A stretch of DNA of 64,000 nucleotides from NCBI GenBank assembly GCA_949752735.1, contig OX457050.1, positions 38,478,510 through 38,542,509 of the forward strand, read 5' to 3'. Shown here piece by piece: positions 43,423 to 54,342 of the stretch. A model generated the notes under the pieces. That model ran no database searches, was not told the DNA's origin, and saw nothing but the letters and a program-made list of their open reading frames with translations. The first letter of the stretch is position 1; each line of letters starts with the position of its first letter. The position numbers and the translations under genes were made by a program. Source of the DNA: Lumbricus terrestris (Eukaryota; Annelida; Clitellata; Crassiclitellata; Lumbricidae).

Positions 43423-43439
43423 GTGTACTTTTAGCTCAT

Positions 43440-44837
43440 TTTTTTTATTTTTTTTATTTTTTTATTTATTTATTTATTTATTTTTTTTATTGCTCCCAAG
43501 TCAATTGTACACAGTTCTATTTTGTAAGCAGATCAGTATACTACAAATATGATAACAGAACATAAACAATTCAATGCAACTAAAAGTTCATGGAAAACAA
43601 ACGGAACCCCTGAAGGGAAAAAAAATCCCGCTGGGTAGGGGCCCTACTTTCAAGATTAACATTATAAGATGCTGGGAGATCAGCAATTAGGGCTGGAAGA
43701 TTATATAAAAAAATTATAATGAACAAGTAATACAAAAAGAAAAAGAAAAGAGTAAACGACAGTTGACTTCTATATTCCTAGAGACATACTTCATTTTTTG
43801 CAATGTGTGCTTTGATTAATTGTTTAAAGTGGGAAAAGGGTTTTACAGTTCTAAAAGTAGCCGGTAAAGTATTCCAGATTAATGGACCTTGATATTTAAT
43901 GGAGAATTTCCGTATGTTAGTTCTTGGATAAACACTTATGTATTCCCGATCAGTTCTAGTAAAATGAGTGTGTTTGACTGTAGGAAAGTAGTCTGTAAAG
44001 GCGGTAGGTAGTAGGTTGTTATTAAATTTATACATAAATTCCAGGGTTTGAGCTGTTCTTATTTGGGTTATATTTAAAAGATTTAGTTTTAAAAATAAAG
44101 ACTTTGTATGGGCATTGTACGAAGACTTAGTAATAATTCTTATGGCCATCTTCTGGAGTGTTCTAAGACTGGACAAGTGGGTGTCATAGGTGGAAGTCCA
44201 GATGAAATTGCAGTATGTTAAGTAAGGATGAATTAACGTAGAATATAATTGTCGCAGAATATGTGGTGGAAGCAAATAAGATATTCTTCTGAGTATTCCT
44301 ATGTTTTTTGAGATTTTCTTAGTAATTTCTAGGATATGTGTGTTCCATTTTAAATGTTGATCTATGTGAACTCCAAGGAATTTAGTTGATGAAACAGAAG
44401 GAATTATTGTGTCATCAATTAAAATTTCCCTCTTCGAATTTGGAATTAATTTTTTAGAGGTTCTAAATAAAATATAGTTAGTTTTTGACAAATTTAGTGA
44501 CAGCTTGTTAGCCCTAAACCAATCATTGGCTAGGGACAATTCCTCATTTACAAGTGATATTAGATGGTCATACGAAGCATGAGATATGAAGGCATTAGTA
44601 TCGTCTGCAAAAAGGATGTAGTGTAGAAGAGTCGATGAGTTAGGTAGGTCATTGATGTAGATTAAAAATAACAGAGGCCCGAGTATGGATCCTTGAGGTA
44701 CACCAAAGAAAATTAGTTTAAGATCAGAGAGGTTACCATTACACAGGACTTGTTGATAACGACTGTTCAAATAGCTTTTAAACCAGTCCAGAGCTAAATC
44801 CCTTATTCCATAGTGTTCTAATTTTGCAGTAAGAATT
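43440..44837 (-). mobile_element. LINE D (CR1-like), 5' truncated, inside a finger of unit 3
   Basis: The 1.4-kb insertion is flanked by TTTTAGCTCAT at 43429-43439 and 44838-44848, an 11-bp TSD. Its 3' side is a T-rich run (A-rich tail on the minus strand) at 43440-43495. The perfect TSD marks a recent event. Removing it rejoins the finger codons between DEL and KVHMRTH. Confidence 0.9.
43778..44770 (-). CDS. LINE D reverse transcriptase fragment
   Basis: This frame has 330 residues. GVPQGSILGPLLFLIYIN lies near residue 23, the catalytic FADD at 54-57, then KLSLNLSKTNYILF, LGVHIDQHLKWNTHI and a long C-terminal region ending KAHIAKNEVCL. The palm region before GVPQGS is lost by 5' truncation, so it cannot be active alone. 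The frame has no stops. Confidence 0.85.
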   Translation of the reverse strand: MNSRYQQVLCNGNLSDLKLIFFGVPQGSILGPLLFLIYINDLPNSSTLLHYILFADDTNAFISHASYDHLISLVNEELSLANDWFRANKLSLNLSKTNYILFRTSKKLIPNSKREILIDDTIIPSVSSTKFLGVHIDQHLKWNTHILEITKKISKNIGILRRISYLLPPHILRQLYSTLIHPYLTYCNFIWTSTYDTHLSSLRTLQKMAIRIITKSSYNAHTKSLFLKLNLLNITQIRTAQTLEFMYKFNNNLLPTAFTDYFPTVKHTHFTRTDREYISVYPRTNIRKFSIKYQGPLIWNTLPATFRTVKPFSHFKQLIKAHIAKNEVCL

Positions 44838-44848
44838 TTTTAGCTCAT

Positions 44849-45038
44849 CACCACAAGTAAAGGATTTCTGACAAAACTCACATTTGTATATTTTCACTCC
44901 ACTATGAGTTGTCATGTGTCTTATCAGACTACCGATTTCTGACATAAAGTTCTGACAATTGAATGGTTTATCCCCAATATAGGTTCCCCTAAGCACAGTC
45001 AAACAATGTGATTCGGTATTTGTTTTCCCACAATGCAT
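44849..45038 (-). pseudogene. Zinc-finger unit 3, severed N-terminal part
   Basis: The frame starts at ATG 45038 and encodes MHCGKTNTESHCLTVL, a degenerate finger (FNCQ...IGSLIRHMTTH) and most of a good finger ([16 protein letters not shown]). It then enters LINE D. The missing half of that finger is at 43400-43428. Confidence 0.8.
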
Positions 45039-45039
45039 T

Positions 45040-45430
45040 TATCGATACTTTCTGATTTGGTTGATTCAAGTGCAACGTCTCTCATTTTTCACATCTTATA
45101 AGCAGTTCTTCTGTAACAATTACTGTAAACAATTACCCACACAGGAAATTATAATCTTCTGGGATGAAATGCTGAATCCCTAAATTTGTGCAGAACAGCA
45201 CACCCGTGTGTTCTCCTTCAGTTGCAATGTTAACTGACAAAGAGCGAATTGATGGTTTAAGTGCTGTACATAAATATGTCCACTCCAATTTTGTCTTTGA
45301 TGCAGATCAATGATTGTAGATCTTTTCAAATGACCACACCTAGAAATTCTCACATGAATCTCTGTTCATCTTCATGCACTTGCCAAAAAAATTCCAGCAC
45401 CTATTAAGAAAAAAGACATGCACGCATTAG
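45040..45430 (-). other. Upstream segment of zinc-finger unit 3
   Basis: It is inverted relative to, and aligns by eye with, 26215-26450 (unit 2) and parts of 8500-8610 and 9661-9830 (unit 1). Shared codon blocks include VHEDEQ, IKDKIGVDIFMYS and HFIPEDY. Stops occur between the blocks. It is interpreted as a duplicated upstream exon or leader. Confidence 0.45.
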
Positions 45431-45899
45431 TCAGACCTTGTTTTCAAATAAGAAAATTATTTAATAATTGTTTAAAACTTAAGGTTAATTTCTGCTTCAT
45501 TAAGCTTACAGTTATTTATATCCACGAATGAATTAATACTTGTGCATACATTAATAGCGTGCATAGTATTTCATTTAACAATTTTGTGAATAAATGTCGG
45601 CTTTGTGAAACCGTTGTTTACTTTCCGAAATTGTCTTAATCTCTTCAATGCCGTACTTGACGTTGGAAAATAAGCCATCTACGTATGTCCATTATAACTT
45701 TCAGCAACCCAGCTTTTTAAAGGAATAATTTGTCTCTTCGTTAATCTTAATTCCGTTTAAGCAAGAATTATTGGAGTAAATCCAACTTTAATTGGAAATT
45801 TGAGCGTCATATTTTTCAGGCTGTCTGTTTCGGTGTCAAGTAAATTTCATAGCATGCAACTGCATCTAACGACAAACATTCACTTATTTTTTTTAATAA
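45431..45899. other. AT-rich sequence with a few repeat units
   Basis: Isolated CAACCCAGCTTTTTAAAGG-type units near 45700-45790. No gene is seen. Confidence 0.45.
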
Positions 45900-45907
45900 C
45901 TTTCAAC

Positions 45908-46303
45908 GGTACTTGTGGGTTTGACGACCCCACAGAAATATAAATTCGATGAAAAATATTTCCTCACAAAGTAGAAGCGGGATTTAGCGCGTGAGGGTCG
46001 GTTAGGGCTCAGGCTAGGCGTCGTGAGGGTCGGTTAGGGTTAGTTTTAGGGTTAGTGCAGTCATTCTGCTGAAATTGAAGCTGGATTGATGAAGAATAAT
46101 TTTCAATGTAAAATTGATGAAAAATATTTACTGACAAAATAGAAACGGGATATATTGAACAAATTCTTGTCTAAGCAAAAGCTGGATCGATTAAAAGGGT
46201 TCTGGACAAACTAGAAGTTGGATTTATTAAAGATAACAACGCTGCAACGTTAGTTCTTTTATCGAATTTATATTTCTGTGGGGTCGTCAAACCCACAAGT
46301 ACC
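45908..46303. mobile_element. 396-bp hairpin MITE, GGTACTTGTGGG ends, TSD CTTTCAAC
   Basis: The inverted ends GGTACTTGTGGGTTTGACGA are flanked by CTTTCAAC at 45900-45907 and 46304-46311. The interior has a telomere-like stretch (GGTCGGTTAGGGCTCAGG, GGGTTAGTTTTAGGGTTAG) at about 45988-46055 and GAAGCTGGAT units. It is the inverted equivalent of 5041-5426. Confidence 0.9.
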
Positions 46304-46311
46304 CTTTCAAC

Positions 46312-46781
46312 TGTAGGCCTAATCGTCAATCGCAGACTCAACTTTAAGGTTGAACAATAATTATTTGAAACACCCGCAATGACCGAGATCTACCTTTTAA
46401 CTTTATGACTAAACTGTACAAAATAAAAGATAAGAACAGGCTAGGTGTCGTATTATAAATTGTATTTAAACAGAAATCTGACTTCCATGTCCAACTGAAC
46501 AAGATGGCGAGCGATACTAGGTTGCGCGTTCTCATGTAACAGAAGCCGGGTTTAGAAAGTATGATTCTGCCATCTTGTGAAAATAGAAGATTCTATTTGC
46601 TATCCACAAAATAATAGGCTAATTATTAACAGACCTCTGACTAGACGATAACTGTGTACAATTTGCACATTGACTTAACATAACCAACCTTTCTGTGTCA
46701 TCTGATCAATATGAAATTGGACGTGAGTCTTATTTTGCTAAAACGGCAGAAAAGCATATTCGTCCATTTTCCTAAGTGACG
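46312..46781. other. No feature seen
   Basis: AT-rich spacer; the frame 46344-46535 (-) has no motif. Confidence 0.5.
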
Positions 46782-46785
46782 CCGG

Positions 46786-47297
46786 TGTAAAGGTTTTGAA
46801 TTACCCCCTCCTAAACATTATCCCCATGCAAACTGTAATTTGCATCAATCATCGCATTTATTTCACTACAAATATCAGAAAAATCATCCCGCTTCTTGTT
46901 TTGGTCTGAAGATTTTCATCCGTCATCTCACTTCGTGGTTTGTTATCAATATTTTCATCTGTGACTAAAATACTAATCGCCGCTGAAGTTACAATGGAGA
47001 AATGGCTTCTATGCTGTAATTTTTCTTTCGATCAAAAAATTGATAACAAACCACGAAGTGGGATGAGGGATCAAAATCTTCAGACGAAAACAAGAAGCGG
47101 GTTGATTTTTCTGATTTATTTTAGTACAATAAATGCGATGATTGGCGCAAATCTAGTGTCCGGGGGGGGGAAATCTGAAACCAATTTCAAGCTACCGGGG
47201 GTGGGGGTGGAGTAATGTAATTTTCATCAATGCAACTATGTACGAACAAAAGATGTATTTTGAACTCATTGCTGCCGAACTCATTAAAACCTTTACA
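46786..47297. mobile_element. CCGG-target hairpin element, copy D, inside a palindrome
   Basis: The termini TGTAAAGGTTTTGAATTACC and its inverse, with CCGG at 46782-46785 and 47298-47301. The flanks CTAAGTGACG and CGTCACTTAG are themselves inverse, so the target was a CCGG at the centre of a 24-bp palindrome, or this copy has longer ends. The interior is the same hairpin as copies A-C. The frame at 46940-47215 is not a gene. Confidence 0.8.
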
Positions 47298-47301
47298 CCG
47301 G

Positions 47302-47897
47302 CGTCACTTAGCGCAATTATGTTCTAACCTGGAGTTATGTCCCACCCTATGGGGTTTTTGCCGAGAAGTTTGTCCGGTGAACTTTTCGGTGAGTTATAAT
47401 AATTGTTTTCCCCGTCAAAGCAGACATGGCTCAATAATTATGAGTCGTTAAAATTCAATAGCCTAAACTACCCTAAAGGCCAATAGATTAAATGTAGTTT
47501 TAGAGGAAGTGTAATAATCTATTCGCTAGATGACAGAGCGTACTTTTTCACAACCTCCAACTTCGTGTCTTAAAACAAAACACTCAAATCGATCGCCATT
47601 TTGCGCTGATGACAGTTTAACCAGATGTTGGATAAATTCTACTTAAATCCCAAACCTGGTGAGATTCCATAAATCCGTGTGCATATGATTATGTGAATAA
47701 ACACGCTTGGGGGTAATCTATCGTTTTAGTTGAATAAATTATTCGACAATGCATGTGATTTAGCGTTGATGGGATACAAGTAAGATTGAGGAAAAGAATT
47801 CTTGCCACATAGAAATCGGATTGATGACGATAATTTGTAATTGAATAGAATTTATTAAAGCATTATTGCTGAAATTGGAGCTCGATTTCCAAAAAAT
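47302..47897. repeat. Foldback-arm remnant and GGTA left arm
   Basis: 47336-47395 has GTCCCACCCTATGGGG and GTTTGTCCGGTGAACTTTTC, resembling decayed GGACAAACCCC arms. GGTAATCTATCGTTTTAGTT at 47712 is a GGTA-family left end without a matching right end. Units follow to 47880. Confidence 0.5.
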
Positions 47898-48682
47898 GGT
47901 AAACGTGTATTTTAGCGTCGTAAATTATTCGCTCGTTGCCGCATTGTTATTTTTAACCAATCCAACTTCTAGTTTGGTGAGAATCATTCTCATCGATCCA
48001 GCTTCTGTTTAGGCAAGAATTTGTTTGATCAATCCTGCTTCTGTTTCGTCAGCAAACATTTTTCATGAATATAACTTATATTTAATTAAAAATTAGGTAC
48101 ATGTTTTTTATACGACCACCAAGACACAAAGAACTAACGTTGCAGCGTTGTTATCTTTCATAAATCCAACTTCTAGTTTGCCGAGAATCCTTTTAATCGA
48201 TCCAGCTTCTGTTTACAGGCAAGAGTTTGTTCGATAAATCCCGTTTCTATTTCGTCAGCAAGTATTTTCATCAGTTTTTCATTGAAAATTATTTTTCATC
48301 AATCCAGCTTCAATTTCAGCAGAATATGACTGCACCAACCCTAAAACTAACCCTAACCGACCCTCACGACGCGTAACCTGAGCCCTAACCGACCCTCACG
48401 CGCTAAATCCCGCTTCTATTTCGTGAGGAAATATTTTTCATCGAATTTATAAATTTTTGGTGGTCGTATAAAAAACAAGTACCAAAAATGATTATTCATC
48501 AATCCAGCTTCAATTTCAGCAAGATTGTTTTAATTAACGCCTCTTCTATCTCAATAGAAATTACTTTCATCAATCCGACTAATATTTAGAAAGAATTCTT
48601 TTCGTCAATATGACTTGCACTCGACTAATGCTGAAACCCATGCAATGGCGAATAATTTACGACGCTAAAATACACGTTTACC
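47898..48682. mobile_element. 785-bp hairpin element, GGTAAACGTG ends, TSD CAAAAAAT
   Basis: The inverted ends GGTAAACGTGTATTTTAGCG at 47898 and 48682 are flanked by CAAAAAAT at 47890-47897 and 48683-48690. Forward units fill the body. A second element is nested at 48096-48483. Confidence 0.9.
48096..48483. mobile_element. 388-bp hairpin MITE, GGTACWTGTTTTTTATACG ends
   Basis: The inverted ends are GGTACATGTTTTTTATACGA (left) and GGTACTTGTTTTTTATACGA (right, inverted). The flanks AAAAATTA (48088-48095) and AAAAATGA (48484-48491) match at seven of eight bases. It carries the CCCTAACCGACCCTCACG stretch at about 48335-48400. Confidence 0.85.
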
Positions 48683-48690
48683 CAAAAAAT

Positions 48691-49105
48691 AATTGTTATT
48701 TAAGTAGAATTCGGATTGATTAAAAGCTGTTATTGTTGAAATAAAGGCTGGATTTATTAAATGATTTCTCACCTATTTGAATGCCTGATTCATGTGAATG
48801 ATTCTTGCCAAAGTAGAAGCCAGAACGATTAAAAATAATTATGCTGCATTAGTCCCAAAATTTATGGATTGATGAAAGTATTCTTGCTTAAATGGAAGCT
48901 GGATTTATGCAAATATTCTTGCCTAATGGAAACCGGATTGGTTAAAAAAAAGCTATTTAAGTTGATGCTGGATTGACGAAACATGTATCATCAATTAACT
49001 ACAGAAATAGGCTATTTGCACAGAGCAAAGGTTTTTGTTTGGCAGGTTTGTCCTAAGCCAAAGGGGAAGGTGTTTGTCCGGCTGGTCAATGTCCGTTCCC
49101 CGCTC
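48691..49105. repeat. Reverse units and a solitary GGACAAAC foldback arm
   Basis: GAAGCTGGAT units lie at 48700-48980. The segment 48985-49100, read inverted, aligns by eye with 57225-57380 (GGGGAACGGAC, CCGGACAAAC, TAATTGATGA). Both are single ends of the GGACATT foldback family without partners. Confidence 0.6.
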
Positions 49106-49402
49106 TTGTTACGTGCAACAGCTTCTTACAAATTTTTATGTAATTTAATAAAATATATTTCTGTGAAATCATAAGAAAACTTTTAAGCTGGTTCATATTT
49201 CTATTATTAGTCATCCACAATTGATTTAATATGTAACTCTGTATTTTTTATTATGCGGATTCTGTCCAGTGAAAATGATGAGTGAATTGAGATGGGGATT
49301 AGTGAGAAGATAGGAGACTGCATACGATTTGCAAAAAGATTATTATGCGATGAAGTTCATAGTTGAGATGGGTTTGTTTGCACACGAAATATTAGACAGA
49401 GT

Positions 49403-50093
49403 GGTACTTGTCAGTTTCACGACCCCCAAGAAGTAACATTGCAGCATTGGTAGCCTAATAAAAAAAATCCAACTCCTAGTTTGGTGAGAATCCTTTTCAT
49501 CAATCCTGCTTCTGTTTAAAGGCAAGAATTTTTGAAAAATCCCACTTCTATTTCGTCAGCAAATATTTTTCATCAATATAACTTCTATTTAATTTAAAAT
49601 TATTGTTCATCAATCCAGCTTCAATTTCAGCAGAATGAGTGCACTAACCCTAAAACTAATCCAAACCGACCCTCACGACGCCCAACCCGAGCCCTAACCG
49701 ACCATCATGCTATATATTTCGGTAACGGCCCGGTATTCTGAGGGTTCACTATTCCGAATATCCGCTATATTTTGTTCGTTATCCTTGGTGGTTAGGGTTA
49801 CATTGGGTTAGGGTTGGGGTAAGGTGGGTTAGGGTTCTGTGGGTTAGGATTAAGGTTATAGTTAGGGTTGGGGAGGGTTATGGTTAGGGTTGGGGTGGGT
49901 TAGGTTTAGGGTTATGGTTAGGATTGGGGTGAGTTAGGGTTAGGGTTATAGTTAGGTTTATGGTTAGGTTTATGGTTTGGGTTCGTAATAGTGGACCTTT
50001 GGAATAGGGGACCCTCGGAATAGTGGACCCAAACCATATATTTCTCTTAAGAAAAGTATAATTTGGTTGGGGGTCGTGAAATCGACAAGAACC
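49403..50093. mobile_element. 691-bp hairpin element, GGTACTTGTCAG ends
   Basis: The ends GGTACTTGTCAGTTTCACGA and, inverted, GGTTCTTGTCGATTTCACGA are flanked by GACAGAGT (49395-49402) and AACAGAGT (50094-50101), seven of eight bases equal. It contains ATCCAGCTTC units and a CCCTAAAACTAATCC stretch, and holds a nested element at 49721-50035. Confidence 0.8.
49721..50035. mobile_element. Foldback-like element with a telomere-like core, 9-bp TSD ATATATTTC
   Basis: The arms are inverted runs of a GGTTCACTATTCCGA motif (right side inverted: GGGTCCACTATTCCGAGG). ATATATTTC flanks both sides (49712-49720, 50036-50044). The core, 49785-49980, is a degenerate array of GGGTTAGGGTT and GGTTATGGTTAGG units. 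Confidence 0.75.
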
Positions 50094-50101
50094 AACAGAG
50101 T

Positions 50102-51470
50102 ATGCGGGCATGTGAGTCAATTGACATTTAAATTACAGATGACTTGCTGTTTGTTTTGGAAAAATTAGTAAGAACATGTTATCACTCGTCTGAAATCTTC
50201 ATTTTCTGTGTTTCAAATAATTTATGAATGAAATTCCGTATACATGCAAACGTTTCGTCAACAGTCCATGGACTGTTCGTCACACGGAATAAATTGAATA
50301 AATCCAGCTTCCACTTAGACACGCGTTCAACTATTCGTTCCTGCATCTTTTTTTGCAAGAACTGTTCTTCGTAGATCCAACTTCCATCTTTTTGGAAAGA
50401 GTTTGTTTCATCATTCCAGCTTCTACTTAAGCAGAAACTACTTTTTCATCCCATTTCCATTAAAACCATATATTTTCATTTATCCGATTTTCATGTTTCA
50501 AGAATTCTTTTCATCAATCCGTTTTTTCTCAACCACCGCTGGACGAATGGTCCGTGACGAATCGTCCATTGATGAAACGTCTGCGAATCATGAAATTCAT
50601 GTAATGTCACACTTTACATGCAGCTTTCTAACGTTTTTTTATGTTGTGATACAGTCTTTTTATCAAAATCTCCCGCTCTCCCAGATTGCTTCCTTTACCA
50701 TTCCTAATTTCTCAATCTCGCCGAACATCGGTTTATGATTATTAACTTCTTGCTCCACCTCTACACTGTCGATGACTATCCGTACTCAATCGACAACCGT
50801 TTCTTCTACCGTGCATGCAGCAAACAAGTTCGTCTCTGCATGGTTCCCCCACTCTGGTAGCTATATGACCCTTTGTCATTGCTGAAGTTGCCTTAACACT
50901 TTATTCTGACCTCTGTCAACCTATACGGTAATTATATTCTTGCTTTACTTATGTCACAGATTGCGTTTGCTAACTTTTTACACTGTGTAAATATTTTATT
51001 ACTCCAAGGCGAATACTTGGTGCTTCAAAACCAGAAGTACGGACGGTGGAGCTACACATCTGCTATTGCACTCTTTTAAAATGCTATGTAAACCAAATAT
51101 TTAGACTTTTGTTTTCCCACTGAAGTGTTCTGCTTCTAAATTTCAAGAATGTATCAGTTTTTAATTACGATTTCCTATTTACCAAGTTTAAGCTGTGTTT
51201 CTTTCGGAAACTATTTTAAAGATACTTGATGGTGTGATTTATTACTTTTGTTCACTTTCCATGATATGGTGTACTTCTTAGTCAAGGTGTTTTGAGGCAG
51301 AGCTATTTTTGTAGATTCCTAAAACTGTACCTTGCCATTATTACTAATTAGAATGGAGTCTGGTCATTGTTACTAAATAATCATTGGTCTGCAATGTAGA
51401 ACAGTGATTATCCTATTAACAGCTGCAATTAAACTATGCTCTATAGTTTAAAAGATTAAATATTTGCGTA
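50102..51470. other. Mostly unassigned; a few repeat units
   Basis: ATCCAGCTTC-type units lie at 50280-50530. The rest is AT-rich and has no convincing frame. It may contain the 5' flank or introns of zinc-finger unit 4. Confidence 0.45.
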
Positions 51471-51960
51471 TCACTGTTATTTTGGTTGCAAATATGATGA
51501 AGAACATTATAAAGGCTTCAAATTCACTTTCAATAGAAGAACCAGATCTCATTGACTTCATACAATCAGCATTCTATCATAAAGTTTGTTGTGTATGTGT
51601 GTAGGTTGGTGTGATCAATTTTCTACTTTGCTCAAAAGATAGCTACTATTGATTGCTGTGACATGAACTCTTCTAGTACTAAGCATTTCGACGCAAATTA
51701 AATTGAAGTTGATTTACTTTTTTCTGTTATTTTGGTAGCAAATATATGAAGTACATTTAAAGGCTTCAAATTCACTTGCAATAGAAGAACCGGATCTCAT
51801 CGACTTCATCAAGAACATTGAGCAGATTTACTTCGCGATGGTCAACTCTTTCATGTTCGGTTGAATATAATCAGCATTCTATCATAAAGTCTGTAGTATG
51901 TGTTTGTGTCTGTCGGTGTGATCAACTTTCTACTTTACTCACAAGATATACTATGGTGGT
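51470..51960 (+). repeat. 250-bp tandem duplication upstream of unit 4
   Basis: CTGTTATTTTGGTTGCAAATAT at 51476 begins a block that repeats from about 51725. Both copies can encode KASNSL(S/A)IEEPDLIDFI, and the second runs on to IKNIEQIYFAMVNSF before a stop. This may be a duplicated former exon of unit 4; I do not recognise the sequence. Confidence 0.55.
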
Positions 51961-52238
51961 GGAAAAACCATGACCACCATTTGAGAAACGTTTTACACAG
52001 AGGATTACTTTGAAATGCGTACCAAAAGTTGAGCTTATCAGAAGTCATACAAATCCAAACATGTCTCTAGAATCTGGTGACTAAAGAAGCAATGTACACG
52101 AATCATCTTTAAGGAACCACAAAGATATAAAATATTTCGGAAGCAGCTTACTAGAAAAGAAAAATCATGATCTGGCAACTCATCAAAGAACCAGTGTTTG
52201 AGAGAAACAGTTAACTTTTTAGCTAACTGAGTAGCGTG

Positions 52239-53369
52239 ATGGCGAATACGGAAACCTATGAAGATGATAAGCAATACAAGTGTCCGCAATGTTCTAAGTC
52301 ATTTGCTCAGAGTTGGAACCTGAAAACGCATTTGAGAATCCATACTGGAGAGAAACCACACGGGTGCCAGTTTTGTCAGAAAACATTTGCTGATCCTAGT
52401 TCTTTGAATAGGCACAAGAGAACCCATACCGGAGAGAAGCCATACGGGTGCCAGTTGTGCCAGAAAACATTTACTGATCTAAGTTCCTTGAATAGGCATA
52501 TGAAAAACCATACTGGCGAGAAAGCATACATCTGTCTATTATGTCAGAAATCATTTGTTGATCCTGCTAATCTGAAAAGACACATTAGAACCCATTCTGA
52601 CGAAAAACCATACAGCTGCGAGTTTTGTCAGAAATCATTTGCTCGTCATAGTCAACATAAAAGCCACATGGTAACCCACAGTGGCGAAAAACCGCACAGC
52701 TGCCAGTTTTGTCAGAAATCATATTCTGATGTTGGCGGTCTGAATAGACACATTAGAATCCACACTGGCGACAAATCGTACAGCTGCCAGTTTTGTCAGA
52801 AATCGTATTCTGATGTTGGTGGTCTGAATAAACACATTAGAATCCACACTGGTGGCAAATCATACAGTTGCCAGTTTTGTGAGAAGTCATTTGCTCGTCA
52901 TAGCCAACATAAAAGGCACTTGGAAACCCATACTGGCGATAAAACCTACAGCTGTCAGTTATGTGAGAAATCATGTGTTAATTCGCGTTCTCTGAAAACA
53001 CACATTAGAAGCCACACTGGGGAAAAACCATTCAGCTGTCAACTATGCCAGAGAGCATTTGTTGATCCTGCAAATCTGAAAAGACACATTAGAACCCATA
53101 CTGGTGAAAAACCATACAGCTGTGAGTTTTGTCAGAAATCATTTACTCGTGGTAGTCAGCAGAAAAGGTGTATGGCAACCCATAGTGGCGAGAAAACGTA
53201 CAGCTGCCAGTTTTGTCAGAAATCATATTTTGATTCTGGTAGTCTGAATAGACACATCAGGGCTCACACTGGCGAAAAACCATACATCTGCCAGTTTTGT
53301 CAGAAATCATTTGCTCATCACACTCAACTGAAAAGGCATGTGGGAATCCATAATGGCAAAAAACCATAG
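52239..53369 (+). CDS. C2H2 zinc-finger protein, unit 4 (prematurely stopped)
   Basis: This frame has 376 residues from ATG 52239. Thirteen C2H2 fingers follow a short acidic leader ([15 protein letters not shown]), with near-perfect 28-residue spacing and TGEKPYSC linkers. Finger 11 has a cysteine in place of its first histidine (KRCMATH). Several fingers repeat as pairs ([18 protein letters not shown]), marking internal duplication. It is a probable nuclear DNA-binding protein with unknown target. The TAG at 53367 falls exactly where the next finger would begin; codons for a fourteenth and fifteenth finger continue in frame beyond it with a second stop. The conserved C-terminal tail is thus cut off. 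Confidence 0.85.
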   Translation: MANTETYEDDKQYKCPQCSKSFAQSWNLKTHLRIHTGEKPHGCQFCQKTFADPSSLNRHKRTHTGEKPYGCQLCQKTFTDLSSLNRHMKNHTGEKAYICLLCQKSFVDPANLKRHIRTHSDEKPYSCEFCQKSFARHSQHKSHMVTHSGEKPHSCQFCQKSYSDVGGLNRHIRIHTGDKSYSCQFCQKSYSDVGGLNKHIRIHTGGKSYSCQFCEKSFARHSQHKRHLETHTGDKTYSCQLCEKSCVNSRSLKTHIRSHTGEKPFSCQLCQRAFVDPANLKRHIRTHTGEKPYSCEFCQKSFTRGSQQKRCMATHSGEKTYSCQFCQKSYFDSGSLNRHIRAHTGEKPYICQFCQKSFAHHTQLKRHVGIHNGKKP

Positions 53370-53501
53370 AGATGCCAGTTATTTCACAAACCATTTAGTA
53401 ATCATAGTACTCTTAAAACTCGCCTGAGTTCCAGTGCTGGTGAGAAACTATACAAATGAAGCATTTGTAGTAAAGGATTCAGACAGATTGGATATCTAAA
53501 G
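53370..53501 (+). pseudogene. In-frame continuation of unit 4 after the stop
   Basis: RCQLFHKPFSNHSTLKTRL and, after a TGA in place of a cysteine codon, SICSKGFRQIGYLK can be read in the same frame as the gene. The second is the finger that the MITE at 53502 interrupts. Confidence 0.75.
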
Positions 53502-53903
53502 GGTACTATAATTTTAATTCACCTTTTTTTTTCGATTTAATTTCGCCAACTTCTAGTTTGTCCAGAACCCTTTTAATCGATCCAGCTTCTGCTTAGACAA
53601 GAATTTGATCAGTAAATTCCGTTTCTATTTTGTCAGTATATATTTTTCATCAATTTTACATTGAAAGTTATTCTTCATCAATCCAGCTTCAATTTCAGCA
53701 GAATGACTGCACTAACCCTAAAACTAACCCTAACCGACCCTCACGACGCCTAACCTGAGCCCTAACCGACCCTCACGCGCTAAATCCCGCTTCTACTTCG
53801 TGAGGAAATATTTTTCATCAAATTTCTATTTCTGTGGGGTTGTACACGAAACCTACATCGACACGCTTAAATCGAAAAAAAGGTGAATTAAAATTATAGT
53901 ACC
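53502..53903. mobile_element. 402-bp hairpin MITE inside decayed unit 4, TSD ATCTAAAG
   Basis: The inverted ends GGTACTATAATTTTAATTCA are flanked by ATCTAAAG at 53494-53501 and 53904-53911. It is nearly the same as the element at 5041-5426, including the telomere-like stretch (53705-53780). The target is finger codons, so it struck former coding sequence. Confidence 0.92.
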
Positions 53904-54342
53904 ATCTAAAGAAACACAGAGGACCTCGTGCAACCGAGAAGCAAGACATGTGAATTAATTCTTACATTGAGAGCAGTTCTTCAGTGAATCAGTTTGGGTT
54001 CCATGCAAGAACGCAGCAACAGGATCCTGAAATTGAAATTGAAATGATTACTAACCATTCTGACAGCTTCTGCAGATTTTGCAGTTCAGGCGTTGTTGAT
54101 GAGCCAACGGAACATTTCTCAAAGAACGTACATTTATATCTGGATTCTTATAGAAGTCCTTTAACGAAAGTTGAAGATGTGGAATATATAAGGATATAAA
54201 AAAATTTGTGGCATGGATGCAAAAGCGTCTTAGACAAACGCTTTTGGATGTGGTTTATGTGACGAATTGATTAAAATTGAGAAGGAATTTCTAAAGCATT
54301 GTTTCAGCCATCCTTTGTCAATTTCTCCAGCTGACGATTGAC
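53904..54342 (+). pseudogene. Decayed C-terminal region of zinc-finger unit 4
   Basis: LKKHRGPRATEKQD continues the broken finger, then a spacer with VDEPTEHFSKN and SPLTKVED matches the spacer of unit 1. At 54239-54342 a frame encodes the shared atypical finger (NAFGCGLCDELIKIEKEF, then HCFSH). Stops and a frame change separate the pieces. Confidence 0.75.
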
